64,000 bases of DNA from Rhynchopus sp. YZ270_cl-10 (lineage: Eukaryota > Euglenozoa > Diplonemea > Diplonemida > Diplonemidae), in assembly GCA_964035575.1 (NCBI GenBank), contig OZ037867.1, forward strand, positions 930,001 through 994,000, read 5' to 3'. A program made the position numbers and the translations under genes. The notes below the pieces were generated by a model. It did not search any database. It was given only the letters and a program-made list of their open reading frames with translations, and was not told the DNA's origin. Below are positions 45,201-54,121 of this stretch, piece after piece; positions within the stretch are counted from its first letter, which is position 1, and each line of letters opens with the position of its first letter.

Positions 45201-48200
45201 CGGCGTCACCAGCACCGGATCGGTACCTCTCGTCAACAGCGGGGACCGTTCCTGCGAAGGGGAGGAACGTAGTGGCAGTGGCGGTCTCGAGGTGGTTCCT
45301 GTGGAGACGCTTCTGGTGAACCTCATCACTCTTGTGGAGGAGGTCGGGAAGGTGTCTGCTGCAGACATGCAGGACCACACTGGGTGGATCCTTAACTCGC
45401 TGGTTCTTTCAATTCAGATTGATCGGATGGAACGGATGGAGCTTATTCAGAAGTGTTTTGATGCGTTCAAATCGTTGGTGCATCTGTTAAAGGACCATCT
45501 GCATGTAGTGCTGCCGGTATTGCTTGAGCCGATTTCGAGGAAGGAGATCCCCGTTCAGTTGAAGATGAAGTCGTTAGCGACATTGCATTTTGTGTTGGAG
45601 GCGTTGCCGATAAAGGAGCATACTGCCAGAGTGTTGCATCAGTTTTATGACACCGTCAAGAATGTGAAGGAGATGTCCATGACGCGGCCGGACAGTGCGA
45701 CACCTGCCTCAAATAATAGCACCCCAATGTCGAATTCGCCAAATCCGCATTTTGTGGACGCAACGGCGTCGCACCAATTGATTGACCTTGTGTTGCGTTG
45801 TACCCACACCCTCATTCAGTCAACAGGAAGCTCTTTTGTTCGGTTCGTTCCGTTGGTTCGCAGAATGTGTGAAAATGTTGTGGTTCATCCAGAACTTCTG
45901 CACACCCTTGATTGCCTCGAAACGAATGGAGAACTCTCCAAAGAAGATGCCCAAGCCAAACCTAAGCGTGAACCCGAAAAGAAGGGCCTCAAAATTGATG
46001 ATTCACCAAAGATCATTTCTTGCATTCTTGGCATTGCGATTGAAACGTTTAATGCGGACTCTTTTAAGCGTACTGTGTCGACTCATTTGAAGGTCCCTAC
46101 CCGCGCTATCGAGGTGTTGAAGGTACGTGGTCCGGCATGCTCTGTGGATTTCCGTTTTCATGATCTTGCAGCGCAAAGTGTAGCACGATACACCGCGTCA
46201 TTCTTATCTGAAGTACGCAATGTGCACAACTGCATTATCAGCGCACCTCTGTCGAATGATTTGAGATTGTTGGAGGTCCGAGAGAAGTATGGATCGTCAA
46301 TACAAATGCAGGTTTCGGCATTGCAAGCTATCTGGGGTGCCAGAGGGAAACGCAAGGCAAGGGATTGGGCCGATTGGATGAACCGCTTTTCTGTCGAGCT
46401 GCTCCGCCACTCACCATCTCAGGCCCTCCGATCCTGCTTTCAGACCGCTCAGGTGTACCTCACGCTTGCCCGCGATCTCTTCTCCTACGCCTTCGTCGCC
46501 TGCTTCCAAGAGTTGGATGAAGATGAAAAGGTGGAGCTCCTCTCCCACATGAACACCGCCCTTCGAGCCAACCTCCCACCATTCGTCCTCCACATGATCC
46601 TCTCCCTCGCAGAATTCATGGAAGAAGAGAAATACCGTAGCAGCTACTCCACCTTAGGCCATACCATGTACTACTATAAGCTGACCCGCCCTTCAACGGA
46701 TGCTAAGTTTGGTGTAGGGTATACTGACATAATGTTTGAAGGCGATATGCGCGCTCACGTTAGTAAAGTGCAGGCAGGTCTCCCTGGAGCGCAGGCGCGG
46801 CTCTCAACAGGAGGCATGGTGAATATGCTGAACAGCATGCGGGTACGCAATGTGAAGCACCTCTCAGAGCTCCTCAAAGGCCAAACCGTCATTTCCCTTG
46901 AGGTTCAGGTACCCCGCGCATCGCGGGTAGTAACAAAGCCTAGCCCCTTCTTTGATATAGACCTATTAGCGACGGTATGCGAAGGCAAGCAACTCCTTGC
47001 AAAGGCATTTCACTACAAAGAGGAGCGCTTCAGGGAGCTGATGCAGGAGGTCAAGAAGACGGATACCGAGGATGTGATCACTACCTCACGCCAGTTTATC
47101 GATCTATGCGCAACGCTAATTCATCTATCAAACAACCTTGGCCTCCGCGAAGCTGCCAACGGTGTGCTAGACTACTACAAAAAATACTTCGAAGAATGGG
47201 CAAAACAACAGGGTGACATAGACGTCTCTGAATCTGCTCAGAGTATCACCAAAATTGCTGGCACGCAGCTTGACTCTATGCTTCTCATTGAAGGCCGAGG
47301 CTACGAAAAGCTCCAATGGTGGTCCCAAGCCATCAAAGCATACAAAACCCAGATCATCGAAGATGCTGGACAACGGAACCGATACCTCATAGGAATCATG
47401 CGGTGTTATAAACAGCTTGGCCGATGGGAGCACCTCCTTTACGAAGCAAAACGGTGGTGGCCAGACGCAGACTCCGACAGCAGAGCGGAGGTTGCCGGCA
47501 TGGCTGCGCATGGAGCATGGATCCTCTCCGCATGGTCCAACCTTGGAGGAGAATCCCTCCCTTCACATTGGGATTTTATGGAAACCTGTGTACAGTATAT
47601 GCCGGTAGAAGGAGAACGTTCTGCAGAAAGGGAGTTCTTCCTTGCGATTCTCTCTGTCCACAAAGAGGCTTATACTCAGGCGGATGTTCATATTAACAAT
47701 ACCCGGAAGCTGTTGGAGGGGAGGTTGTCTTCTTTGGTTGGGGAGTCTTATGCGAGGGCGTATAATATCATTGTGTGGTTGCAGAAGGTGATGGGGCTGG
47801 AGGAGGTCATAGAGTACAACCTAGCAAGCCAGGTCAAATGGCCGCAGCTCCGTGAGGTGTGGCATAAGAGGATGTTCGGGATGCAGCCGACGGTGGAGAA
47901 TTGGCAGGATATGCTCGCTATCATGGCCTTGGTGCTGGAGAAGGGGGCTCTGACGGCGTTGGACTCAGATGATCTGTCGTTGTGGTTGAAATTCGTGTCA
48001 ATTTGCCGCCGATGCAACCGCAACTCCCTAGCAGAGTCAACACTGCTCACCCTAATGGGGTCTGCGACACGAAACTTCAGAAATTTTTTGACCGACGACA
48101 CCGTAGACCAACACCTCTCCACGGTTCTCATCGACGCCCACGAGCTTGCAGAACGCAACGTAGTAGGCCACGTCTGCCTCTCCTACTTCAAGCATTTATA

Positions 48201-51200
48201 CCACTGCGATATGCGGTCCAGAGCAGCAGAGGAGCTAGGTGTATACCTCCGAGAGGCAGTGCATATCCGAGAAAAGGCGACACTCCTCTCCACTGAATTG
48301 GAGCAACTCGAAAGCGAGGCCGTCACCCGAGCCGAACGTGCCAAAATCAAAGGAAGCGAAAGCGAAGTTGAACGCCGTAACCTCTTCATCAGACGTTCCG
48401 CATCAACAGGGGATATCTCTGTGAATATGCCCATAGATGAACTCCACGCAAAAATTGAGCGCAAAAAGGATGAATTAAAACACGTCGATTCAATGCTCGC
48501 ACAGTCAAACCTAGATGACGATGAGTTGGTCGCAAAGCTGCATCTCACCATAGGGGAATGGGGCCAGGAGCTTCATAAGGACCACTTCTGGGATTTGCCG
48601 CACAGAAACGAAATTTTGTCGCACTTCGAAAAGGCAGTCAACCTGACAAAAACGTCGTCGCGGGCGTGGCACTGCTGGGGGCTGTTGAACTATCGGGTGG
48701 CCTTCCGTGCAGACAACTTTGCGGAGGAGGCGGATACTGCACCAATCTCTTCCGAAGAGCACCGCGAGCGGAAGGAGAAATTTCTGGTTGAAGCATTGCG
48801 GGGGTTCTTTGACTCGCTTGATTATCTTGAGGATGAGTCCTTTTGTGTGCCAAATTTGCTGCGTATTTTGACGATTTGGTTCCGTTACGCACAACGCGAC
48901 AACATCGAGCGAGAACTTCAAAAGGGCATTCGCGCAATCCGCGTCTCCATCTGGATCTATGTACTCCCTCAACTCGTTGCCCGCGTCTCCTTCCCACAGA
49001 TTCGTGTACGCAACCTTGTGGAAGAGCTCCTCACTCTCTTAGGGGCGGAGTACCCTCACCACGTGGTCTACCCGCTAACGGTGTGCGCCTTCCATGGGGA
49101 TACCGCAGCAAGGCGTCGTTGTGCGCAGTCGATATTGGACCGTTTGTCTCATGGTGAAAGAGAGAAGATCTTTGCGCAGGCAAAAATTGTCAGTCAAGGT
49201 CTCATCCGCACTGCGATTACTTGGACTGAATATTGGGCGTCGGGGATTGAAGATGCGGCGAAGGTTCATCTCACGGAGGGGCAGAATGATGAGCTTATGA
49301 AAAAGATTCTTCTCGACCTTTACCAGGTCTTAGATGAGCCGGACCCGACGGTGTCAGAAGAGCAGTTTTTGAAGTGTTTCCAATCGGATTTGGATGCGGC
49401 CAAACGGTACATCATGGCGGACAACTATGAATGTGCGTGGAGTCAATACAGGAAGATCTGCTTCCGTTTGCAGGATAATATCGCCAAAAAACAGTCTCTT
49501 CTCTTAACAGAAGTCGCACCACAGCTGATGGCGGAAGGGGGGTTCGAAACTGCAGTACCCGGGGTGAATCAACCCAACGCTGATAACACAGTGCTCATTC
49601 ATAGCTTTGTTAATGACGTCAAAATTATCCAATCTAAACAAAAGCCCAAGGTAGTCATCATTCTTGGAGATAATGGGCATGAATACAAATTCCTCCTGAA
49701 GGGGCATGAGGACATTCGCCAAGACGAGCGTGTCATGCAGCTGTTTGGTTTGATCAACGCGCTCTTCCAAAGGGCAGATGATCTCTACCATATCAACATC
49801 ATGACCACCCCCGTTGTACCGCTGTCTGATAATGTGGGTTTGATTGGATGGCTTGAACGCACTGAAACGCTGTATCATATGATCTCCGAGCACCGTCAGG
49901 AACGTTCTATTCCAGTCAATTTGGAATGTACGTTTATAATGAGGTTGGGGCAGCTGAAGCATATGGAAGGGTTTTATGCACTGCCGGACGCCAAAAAGGA
50001 GGAGATTTTGGAGGCCTGTTTGGAGAAGACGCCTGCAGACTGTTTGCGTCGTGTCATCTGGACCCGTACTCCGACGTCCGAGCTGTGGCTTGAATATCGT
50101 ACACAATATGTCCGTACCCTAGCGGCCATGTCCATGGTAGGTTACATCCTGGGTCTCGGAGACCGTCATTTAAACAACATGATGCTTACCGATGAGGGCC
50201 GCATCGTTCACATCGATTTTGGAGACTGTTTCGAGGTCGCGCTGAACAGACAGCGTTTCCCTGAGCAGGTTCCCTTCCGTTTAACCCGCCTTCTTGTACA
50301 AGGAATGGAGGCATCTGGGACGGAAGGGACCTACCGGTACACCTGCGAATCGGTGATGCGGTGTCTTAGAAAAAACAGAGATTCTTTGACATCTCTTTTG
50401 GAGACGTTTGTGTATGATCCTTTGATTAATTGGCGTTTGTTGGAGACGGTTTTACCGGAGGAGGCTGAGGCGCTGCAGGAACGTGAAGCGGAGAGGGCGG
50501 GAAGAGAAGCGGCGCCTTCTACTACTGCGCATGATGACGACAAGGCGGATTTCTTGTCAGCAGCGGCGACAGCGCATCAAATCCCAGAGGACACAGAGTC
50601 GAACCACACCGGAATGCGTGGCAACGACGACGACGAACCCGGAGTCGACGAAATGCACATCCCCGCAGACGACCCAGAGGAGAGCGTCTCCGAGGAGCAG
50701 GCACACCACGACACAGAGGAGTACTACCCCCCAACAGACACCGCGCAGGGGGTCGACTTTGCGACAGCATTGCTGGCGAGGTCTACCCAGATGCATGGTG
50801 CAACGTCGCCCCGGTCGTTTCCAATGAAATCTGTGAAATATGACCAGCCCCGCGAAGCATGGGAAGGCGAGCTTGTCAACGAAAAGGCAAAGCAGGTGGT
50901 CATCCGCATCCGGCAGAAGCTGACTGGATATGACTTTCCGAAGTTCTCCGAGTCTGAGAGTCGGAACTCTGTGTCCCCAAAGCCAGGTGTGTCTCCGAAA
51001 CACGAACCCATGGAAACCGGTCTCTTCGACACTGCAGTGAACTCCCGCTATATGATGCTGGGTGGTGGATCCTACGAAGGCAGCTGGGTCATGAAGAACC
51101 TAGCAGATGACGATGAATGTGACATAGGGGTTAGCGTAGCGCATCGTGAGACCTGGTGGCTAAATGGGCAAGGTGCGCACGGTGATACAACCAGTGAAGA

Positions 51201-51312
51201 CAAACCGATCGAAAAATGCACTGTCCAGGAGCAAGTCCACCAACTCATCCTTGCTGCAACTTCAGTAGGGAATCTGTCCAAAATGTACATCGGATGGTGT
51301 CCATTCTGGTGA
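42223..51312 (+). CDS. TOR: TOR serine/threonine kinase (PIKK family)
   Basis: A single exon encodes 3029 aa. TOR couples nutrients to growth as the core of TORC1/TORC2. The first 1400 or so residues are HEAT-like helical repeats. The FAT domain includes SYARAYNIIVWLQKVMGLEE and WKLF-type helices matching TOR. The FRB domain is at about 2326-2425 (GLIRTAITWTEYWASGIEDA ... CAWSQYRKICFRL). The kinase domain at about 2460-2745 has RQDERVMQLFGLIN, GLGDRHLNNMML (catalytic Asp2647) and HIDFGDCFEVA (Asp2665). The segment VPFRLTRLLVQGME and then FVYDPLINWRLL identifies TOR among PIKKs. An acidic low-complexity insert of about 250 residues precedes the intact FATC end, NLSKMYIGWCPFW. It is longer than human mTOR (2549). 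No introns were seen. Confidence 0.95.
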   Translation: MVWTGGKFCMGRSPGGSAGTLECLRKMLLTVHSPEADQLSHIDAVVSVLTREATDPSDATAQHINKELKGLFAGESPGRLLGLRVIMALMHVDYWSFPLKVTFFYNLARSCLPCSDAKVVQLTAICMGTIASVGSARDGGLITSGMVEEEVRRVHEWLSQGTDKQSRWYCACVVMETLLKNAPELVGRLENLLERIFTPLWSEIPRDRGAAVTLFQTVVEIMFTDDQDSSILFHKVGQKVFEGLHTGHASATHGSLMCLRELLHSSAGQFQSAEFCTLADTVLTSFDVSTIEIKKVALEVLALMSKPYKDIFGAQYLAETLNKISDLHKGFPTYRDTAYRALIELCSSLSAGHLEPHLPVIVNYVREGMEDPYQRKQALNLLGVICEVCPGVMEVELSGEEWRRHFTTGVLTENFSEVLQRIWTTIPSLQKELYAINIDVIQRVLNRKEQPQSTRMALQNIGEGCIPLVVTQACDLLSKSILPFLSADEGSVRVAAVTASVKVLRHTAKLLDDAATPSECSLEASSTFSEKVTTPTCVSSKWLNEKLTQLHPLILPVFDVCVIDRDPSIRKCALQALNEADELTKLFYNQSSIDCLFMAFNDVSNENQSLALLVLCKLISSSYVSQGLSRICLQLADDSNAAQDDALQQTHCAELLTLLVKQVPYVVGPKAFDILQHIVTKLGDPTIMKNAGLVSALLTTVGELNDLVSTDDAQAKQLRVGVLPYILACLEDRQIRVASVHCLIKIVRSTGLVIDFYQQYPQVLPILLGFLQSKEDWGLQCAVMRLIGTIGAVDPLRAKNVTFGTEDESGKRRKTIRHADQQNLVLKSSLNHQFSDARYHKSDMAAITAELKAPMRSKPSLMEKLPAVTLKALLLLLSNSSQHNTHPKAIDAIRHVIKSLAHQELIKFCPVLLQPILMLLRKPSPLSRDTHTKLFQLLATVVSVLNSAAIPHCSNILEVLRDYWDDALSEAQRNLKNQLHMRDNITDIPVIVDGVTSTGSVPLVNSGDRSCEGEERSGSGGLEVVPVETLLVNLITLVEEVGKVSAADMQDHTGWILNSLVLSIQIDRMERMELIQKCFDAFKSLVHLLKDHLHVVLPVLLEPISRKEIPVQLKMKSLATLHFVLEALPIKEHTARVLHQFYDTVKNVKEMSMTRPDSATPASNNSTPMSNSPNPHFVDATASHQLIDLVLRCTHTLIQSTGSSFVRFVPLVRRMCENVVVHPELLHTLDCLETNGELSKEDAQAKPKREPEKKGLKIDDSPKIISCILGIAIETFNADSFKRTVSTHLKVPTRAIEVLKVRGPACSVDFRFHDLAAQSVARYTASFLSEVRNVHNCIISAPLSNDLRLLEVREKYGSSIQMQVSALQAIWGARGKRKARDWADWMNRFSVELLRHSPSQALRSCFQTAQVYLTLARDLFSYAFVACFQELDEDEKVELLSHMNTALRANLPPFVLHMILSLAEFMEEEKYRSSYSTLGHTMYYYKLTRPSTDAKFGVGYTDIMFEGDMRAHVSKVQAGLPGAQARLSTGGMVNMLNSMRVRNVKHLSELLKGQTVISLEVQVPRASRVVTKPSPFFDIDLLATVCEGKQLLAKAFHYKEERFRELMQEVKKTDTEDVITTSRQFIDLCATLIHLSNNLGLREAANGVLDYYKKYFEEWAKQQGDIDVSESAQSITKIAGTQLDSMLLIEGRGYEKLQWWSQAIKAYKTQIIEDAGQRNRYLIGIMRCYKQLGRWEHLLYEAKRWWPDADSDSRAEVAGMAAHGAWILSAWSNLGGESLPSHWDFMETCVQYMPVEGERSAEREFFLAILSVHKEAYTQADVHINNTRKLLEGRLSSLVGESYARAYNIIVWLQKVMGLEEVIEYNLASQVKWPQLREVWHKRMFGMQPTVENWQDMLAIMALVLEKGALTALDSDDLSLWLKFVSICRRCNRNSLAESTLLTLMGSATRNFRNFLTDDTVDQHLSTVLIDAHELAERNVVGHVCLSYFKHLYHCDMRSRAAEELGVYLREAVHIREKATLLSTELEQLESEAVTRAERAKIKGSESEVERRNLFIRRSASTGDISVNMPIDELHAKIERKKDELKHVDSMLAQSNLDDDELVAKLHLTIGEWGQELHKDHFWDLPHRNEILSHFEKAVNLTKTSSRAWHCWGLLNYRVAFRADNFAEEADTAPISSEEHRERKEKFLVEALRGFFDSLDYLEDESFCVPNLLRILTIWFRYAQRDNIERELQKGIRAIRVSIWIYVLPQLVARVSFPQIRVRNLVEELLTLLGAEYPHHVVYPLTVCAFHGDTAARRRCAQSILDRLSHGEREKIFAQAKIVSQGLIRTAITWTEYWASGIEDAAKVHLTEGQNDELMKKILLDLYQVLDEPDPTVSEEQFLKCFQSDLDAAKRYIMADNYECAWSQYRKICFRLQDNIAKKQSLLLTEVAPQLMAEGGFETAVPGVNQPNADNTVLIHSFVNDVKIIQSKQKPKVVIILGDNGHEYKFLLKGHEDIRQDERVMQLFGLINALFQRADDLYHINIMTTPVVPLSDNVGLIGWLERTETLYHMISEHRQERSIPVNLECTFIMRLGQLKHMEGFYALPDAKKEEILEACLEKTPADCLRRVIWTRTPTSELWLEYRTQYVRTLAAMSMVGYILGLGDRHLNNMMLTDEGRIVHIDFGDCFEVALNRQRFPEQVPFRLTRLLVQGMEASGTEGTYRYTCESVMRCLRKNRDSLTSLLETFVYDPLINWRLLETVLPEEAEALQEREAERAGREAAPSTTAHDDDKADFLSAAATAHQIPEDTESNHTGMRGNDDDEPGVDEMHIPADDPEESVSEEQAHHDTEEYYPPTDTAQGVDFATALLARSTQMHGATSPRSFPMKSVKYDQPREAWEGELVNEKAKQVVIRIRQKLTGYDFPKFSESESRNSVSPKPGVSPKHEPMETGLFDTAVNSRYMMLGGGSYEGSWVMKNLADDDECDIGVSVAHRETWWLNGQGAHGDTTSEDKPIEKCTVQEQVHQLILAATSVGNLSKMYIGWCPFW

Positions 51313-51951
51313 ACTGAGAGAGAGCACAACCAAACCGAGAATATTTTTTTTTTGAAGGTTCAGAGGAAGGAGAGAATTCGGGTGGGTGAGGGATGGAAAA
51401 TGGGTGGGGGGAAAATCTTCAAAACAAAACAAAACAAAGCAAAACAAATAGGTCCCAGTGGCGTTAGGGGAGTGGGTGGGTGGGGAGATAAAGGTGATGC
51501 TGGTACGACATTGACGGAGGGGGATGTAACGGAGGTAGTGGCAGCTGTTCGAAGTTTTTCTGAAAACTGTTACATCTCTATTGAGATGCTTGAGGGGGGG
51601 GGGAAGAGAGAGCTGGTCACACACCCACCCGTTGCCACCTCCCCTGTTTTCGTGAAGGTCTGATCTATTCTTTTCAAGATTTTCTTCTTTTTCCCCCAAA
51701 AAGTGACTAACACAAGAGTTTAGGGACAAATAATTTTTCTCTTTAGATGTGTACAAGAGAGTCACATGGTCACAATTTTTTTTTCAAGTGGAGGAATGTG
51801 GGGAGTTTTTTTTGTTTATTTCGAGTCGTCAGTTGTCTGCGTCCTCGAGACGTTTTCACTACTTCATATTTTATTGTTTAAAGGTGACGAAAGCATGAGA
51901 GACTGTATTGTTTTGAATAGCCAATGTTCAAAAACAGTAAGTAATCTAATC

Positions 51952-51986
51952 AGACTAAGCACAGAGAGAGAGGCTTAGGTTCATCT
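51952..51986 (+). repeat. family A hairpin element, copy 7
   Basis: CTAAGC/GCTTAG is intact with a longer AGAG-repeat loop. It is preceded by AATCTAATCAG, as in the copy at 39561, suggesting these two form a subfamily. Confidence 0.75.
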
Positions 51987-52106
51987 TATAAACTTTTTTC
52001 TTTGTTTTTCTTTTTCGTGCATATTTTTTTTTGTATCCGCGCCTTTCCTTTGTTTCTCCGTTTGTTAGACTGTTTTTTTCTCTTTTTGTTACGATAGTGA
52101 TAAGAC

Positions 52107-52195
52107 TTGCAAAACACACAACATAAAAAAAGAATGATGGGGAACATTTGTTGATCCCCATACCTATGCTACCAATTTATTGAATGCATAATGTT
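52107..52195. repeat. dispersed repeat E, copy 2
   Basis: Matches 21570-21655: TGCAAAACACACAACATAAA, TTGTTGATCCCC and CCAATTTATTGAATGCATA. Confidence 0.7.
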
Positions 52196-52216
52196 GACTT
52201 TACGGTATAAGAGATA

Positions 52217-52318
52217 CAGTTGGACAAGAAACTTGGCGACCAAATAATATTGGCGGGTTTTGGGGGTTTTCTTGTAAATCGGCGACTTTTTTGGTTGCCA
52301 TTATTACTTGTGCAACTG
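52217..52318. mobile_element. 102-bp Tc1/mariner-type MITE
   Basis: The ends are CAGTTGGACAAG and CTTGTGCAACTG, inverted with one mismatch, and similarity continues inward (TTGGCGACCAAA/TTTGGTTGCC). It is flanked by TA on each side, and ends beginning CAGT are typical of Tc1/mariner elements. No transposase is present. Confidence 0.75.
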
Positions 52319-52359
52319 TAGGGGGGAACCACCTTCATGGCGGACTGTCAGGAGGACTA

Positions 52360-52869
52360 CCCTCATAGTAAAAATAATGTTTTTTCAAAAATAAATTAAT
52401 AAAAAAATGACCCAAAAGTAACATTTTTTTTGTAACAATTTAATAAAATGTTTTATTCGTTTTTTTGCAGTTGGGCAAAAAGTAACAAATGTTACAAAGA
52501 AAAAATAAAAAGCCCATGGTTGAAGCACGGGAGTACCATAGGGAACTGGGTTGCTGACCACACCATCCAGGCTGTACCTCAATTTTTTTTTTTGCCTGCG
52601 GCGCCATTTTCCCCTTTTTGCTCCGCAAAAAAGGGTTCGTTGAGTGACTCTGTGTAAAAAGCTATATTTTTACACCATGGGTGTCCGCGCTGTATGCTTT
52701 ATTAGCCCCCCCAGTAACATTTTTGTTACGCCTGCGGCGTAACAAAAATGTTACAAAAAAATAAAATCCAAACAATGAAAAAAGTAACAAAATGCAAAAA
52801 TGTTATAAAAAAAATAAAAATCGCCGAAATAATTTATTTGTAACAATAACATAATTTATACTATGAGGG
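52360..52869. mobile_element. 510-bp TA-flanked MITE
   Basis: Terminal inverted repeats CCCTCATAGTA/TACTATGAGGG extend imperfectly for about 40 bp and are flanked by TA dinucleotides (52358-52359 and 52870-52871). It encodes nothing. It contains a 41-nt perfect-stem hairpin (52714-52754) and repeated GTAACA/TGTTAC words. Likely mobilised by a Tc1/mariner-like transposase elsewhere. Confidence 0.75.
52714..52754. repeat. 19-bp perfect hairpin inside the MITE
   Basis: Arms GTAACATTTTTGTTACGCC (52714-52732) and its exact complement (52736-52754) are separated by TGC. Each arm itself contains a smaller GTAACA/TGTTAC palindrome. Confidence 0.9.
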
Positions 52870-53371
52870 TATTAGTAGTGCTACTGGTTTAAATGACTAG
52901 TGTTTTACGAGTATTGTTCCACCAGTAACACCACCAGTGTAGCACTAGTTGTTACGACTAGTAGTTCCACTAGTAGTCCCCCTGACTAGTCCGCTGTGTT
53001 TGTGTTAGCACCCCCCGCCCCCTCCACACACAGCATGCAAAGCAGTGCTAACCCTCGCAAAGCGTGTTTTGTGTATTTGTTTTACGTTGTGCGCTGTGAA
53101 GTAAGAGGGAATAAGGAGCGGGGGGACAAAAAAAACCACAGTGAAGACTGTATGGCAGCTACACTATAATCCAAAAAACAAAAAAAATATCAAAAAAAAA
53201 AACCCAGAAATTTGTCATAAAACAGCTTTTAGAAAATGCAGAATACTGTTCAAAGTCAAGGTCTTTTAAATAATAGGGGTCTGGGAAGGGGGGTATCTGG
53301 GGGAGGGGGTTTTTTTTTTGTCGATTGCCTCAGTAAACGTTTTTCTTTTTCTCCATTTTCTTTTTTTTTGT

Positions 53372-53405
53372 AGATGATGTGTGTACACGAGAGGCACATT
53401 CATCT
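53372..53405 (+). repeat. family A hairpin element, copy 8 (compensatory variant)
   Basis: AGATGA pairs perfectly with TCATCT and TGTG with CACA (one bulged T); the loop contains CGAGAG. Compared with the reference, an outer G-T wobble has become A-T and the inner stem sequence has changed on both sides. Confidence 0.75.
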
Positions 53406-54121
53406 TTCACGTTTTCTTTTCTTTTTTTCAAAGTCTGTATGACCAATTGTGCCAACAAACTCTTCTTCTGTCACCTCATGAAGGAGGAAATAGAAAAAAC
53501 AAAGCATTTTTGAACACACTTTTGCGGTTCTAGGGACAAACCGCGCTGCAGAGGCCACTCCTCACCAAACAGGTCGAGGGTGTGTGCGTTTCACCACAAC
53601 CCTCTCCCATGGGTTTTTATGTGATGAGTGTTACGTTTCTATTTCTTCCATCCACCCGGAGGTTGTCTGATTCTCCTTCAAACCGTCCCCCTCCCCCCAC
53701 ATCTATTGTTCACATACCAGGCCCCCTTTTTTTTACCAATGAAACCCGCGAGTCGCGTGTAACAAAAAAGAAAACGACAAAGAAAATATGCAAAAAGAAC
53801 TATTTTTTTATATAGAAGCCCACCACCCCCTCCGAAAAAGTTGGCTGTGTGTGTTTGAAAAGTAAAAAAAAGGAGGGGGGTAAATTCTTAAGAGTGAAAC
53901 ATTTCCCCATGCAAAGCGTTATGTGTGTCTATTTTTTTTTTTTTGTGTATATTTTCATTACGCCCGGCTGAGAATAAATAAGGCGGAATATGCGTTTTCC
54001 TTTTACATTTTTTGTTCCTTTTTTTCCTCTCTTCCTCCTCTCTCTCTCTCCCTCTATTCCCCTACCACTTCCTTAAAGGGCACAAATAATTCCGTTTTTG
54101 TTTTTTAAATTATTGTTCATT

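Larger units (their letters stand above)
51313..54121. other. 2.8-kb intergenic region dense in small mobile elements
   Basis: It holds family A hairpins (51952-51986 and 53372-53405, with degenerate forms at about 51702-51725 and 51745-51770), repeat E (52107-52195), two TA-flanked MITEs (52217-52318 and 52360-52869), an ACTAGT-rich patch (52890-53000), and T/A runs. No gene was found. Confidence 0.65.
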
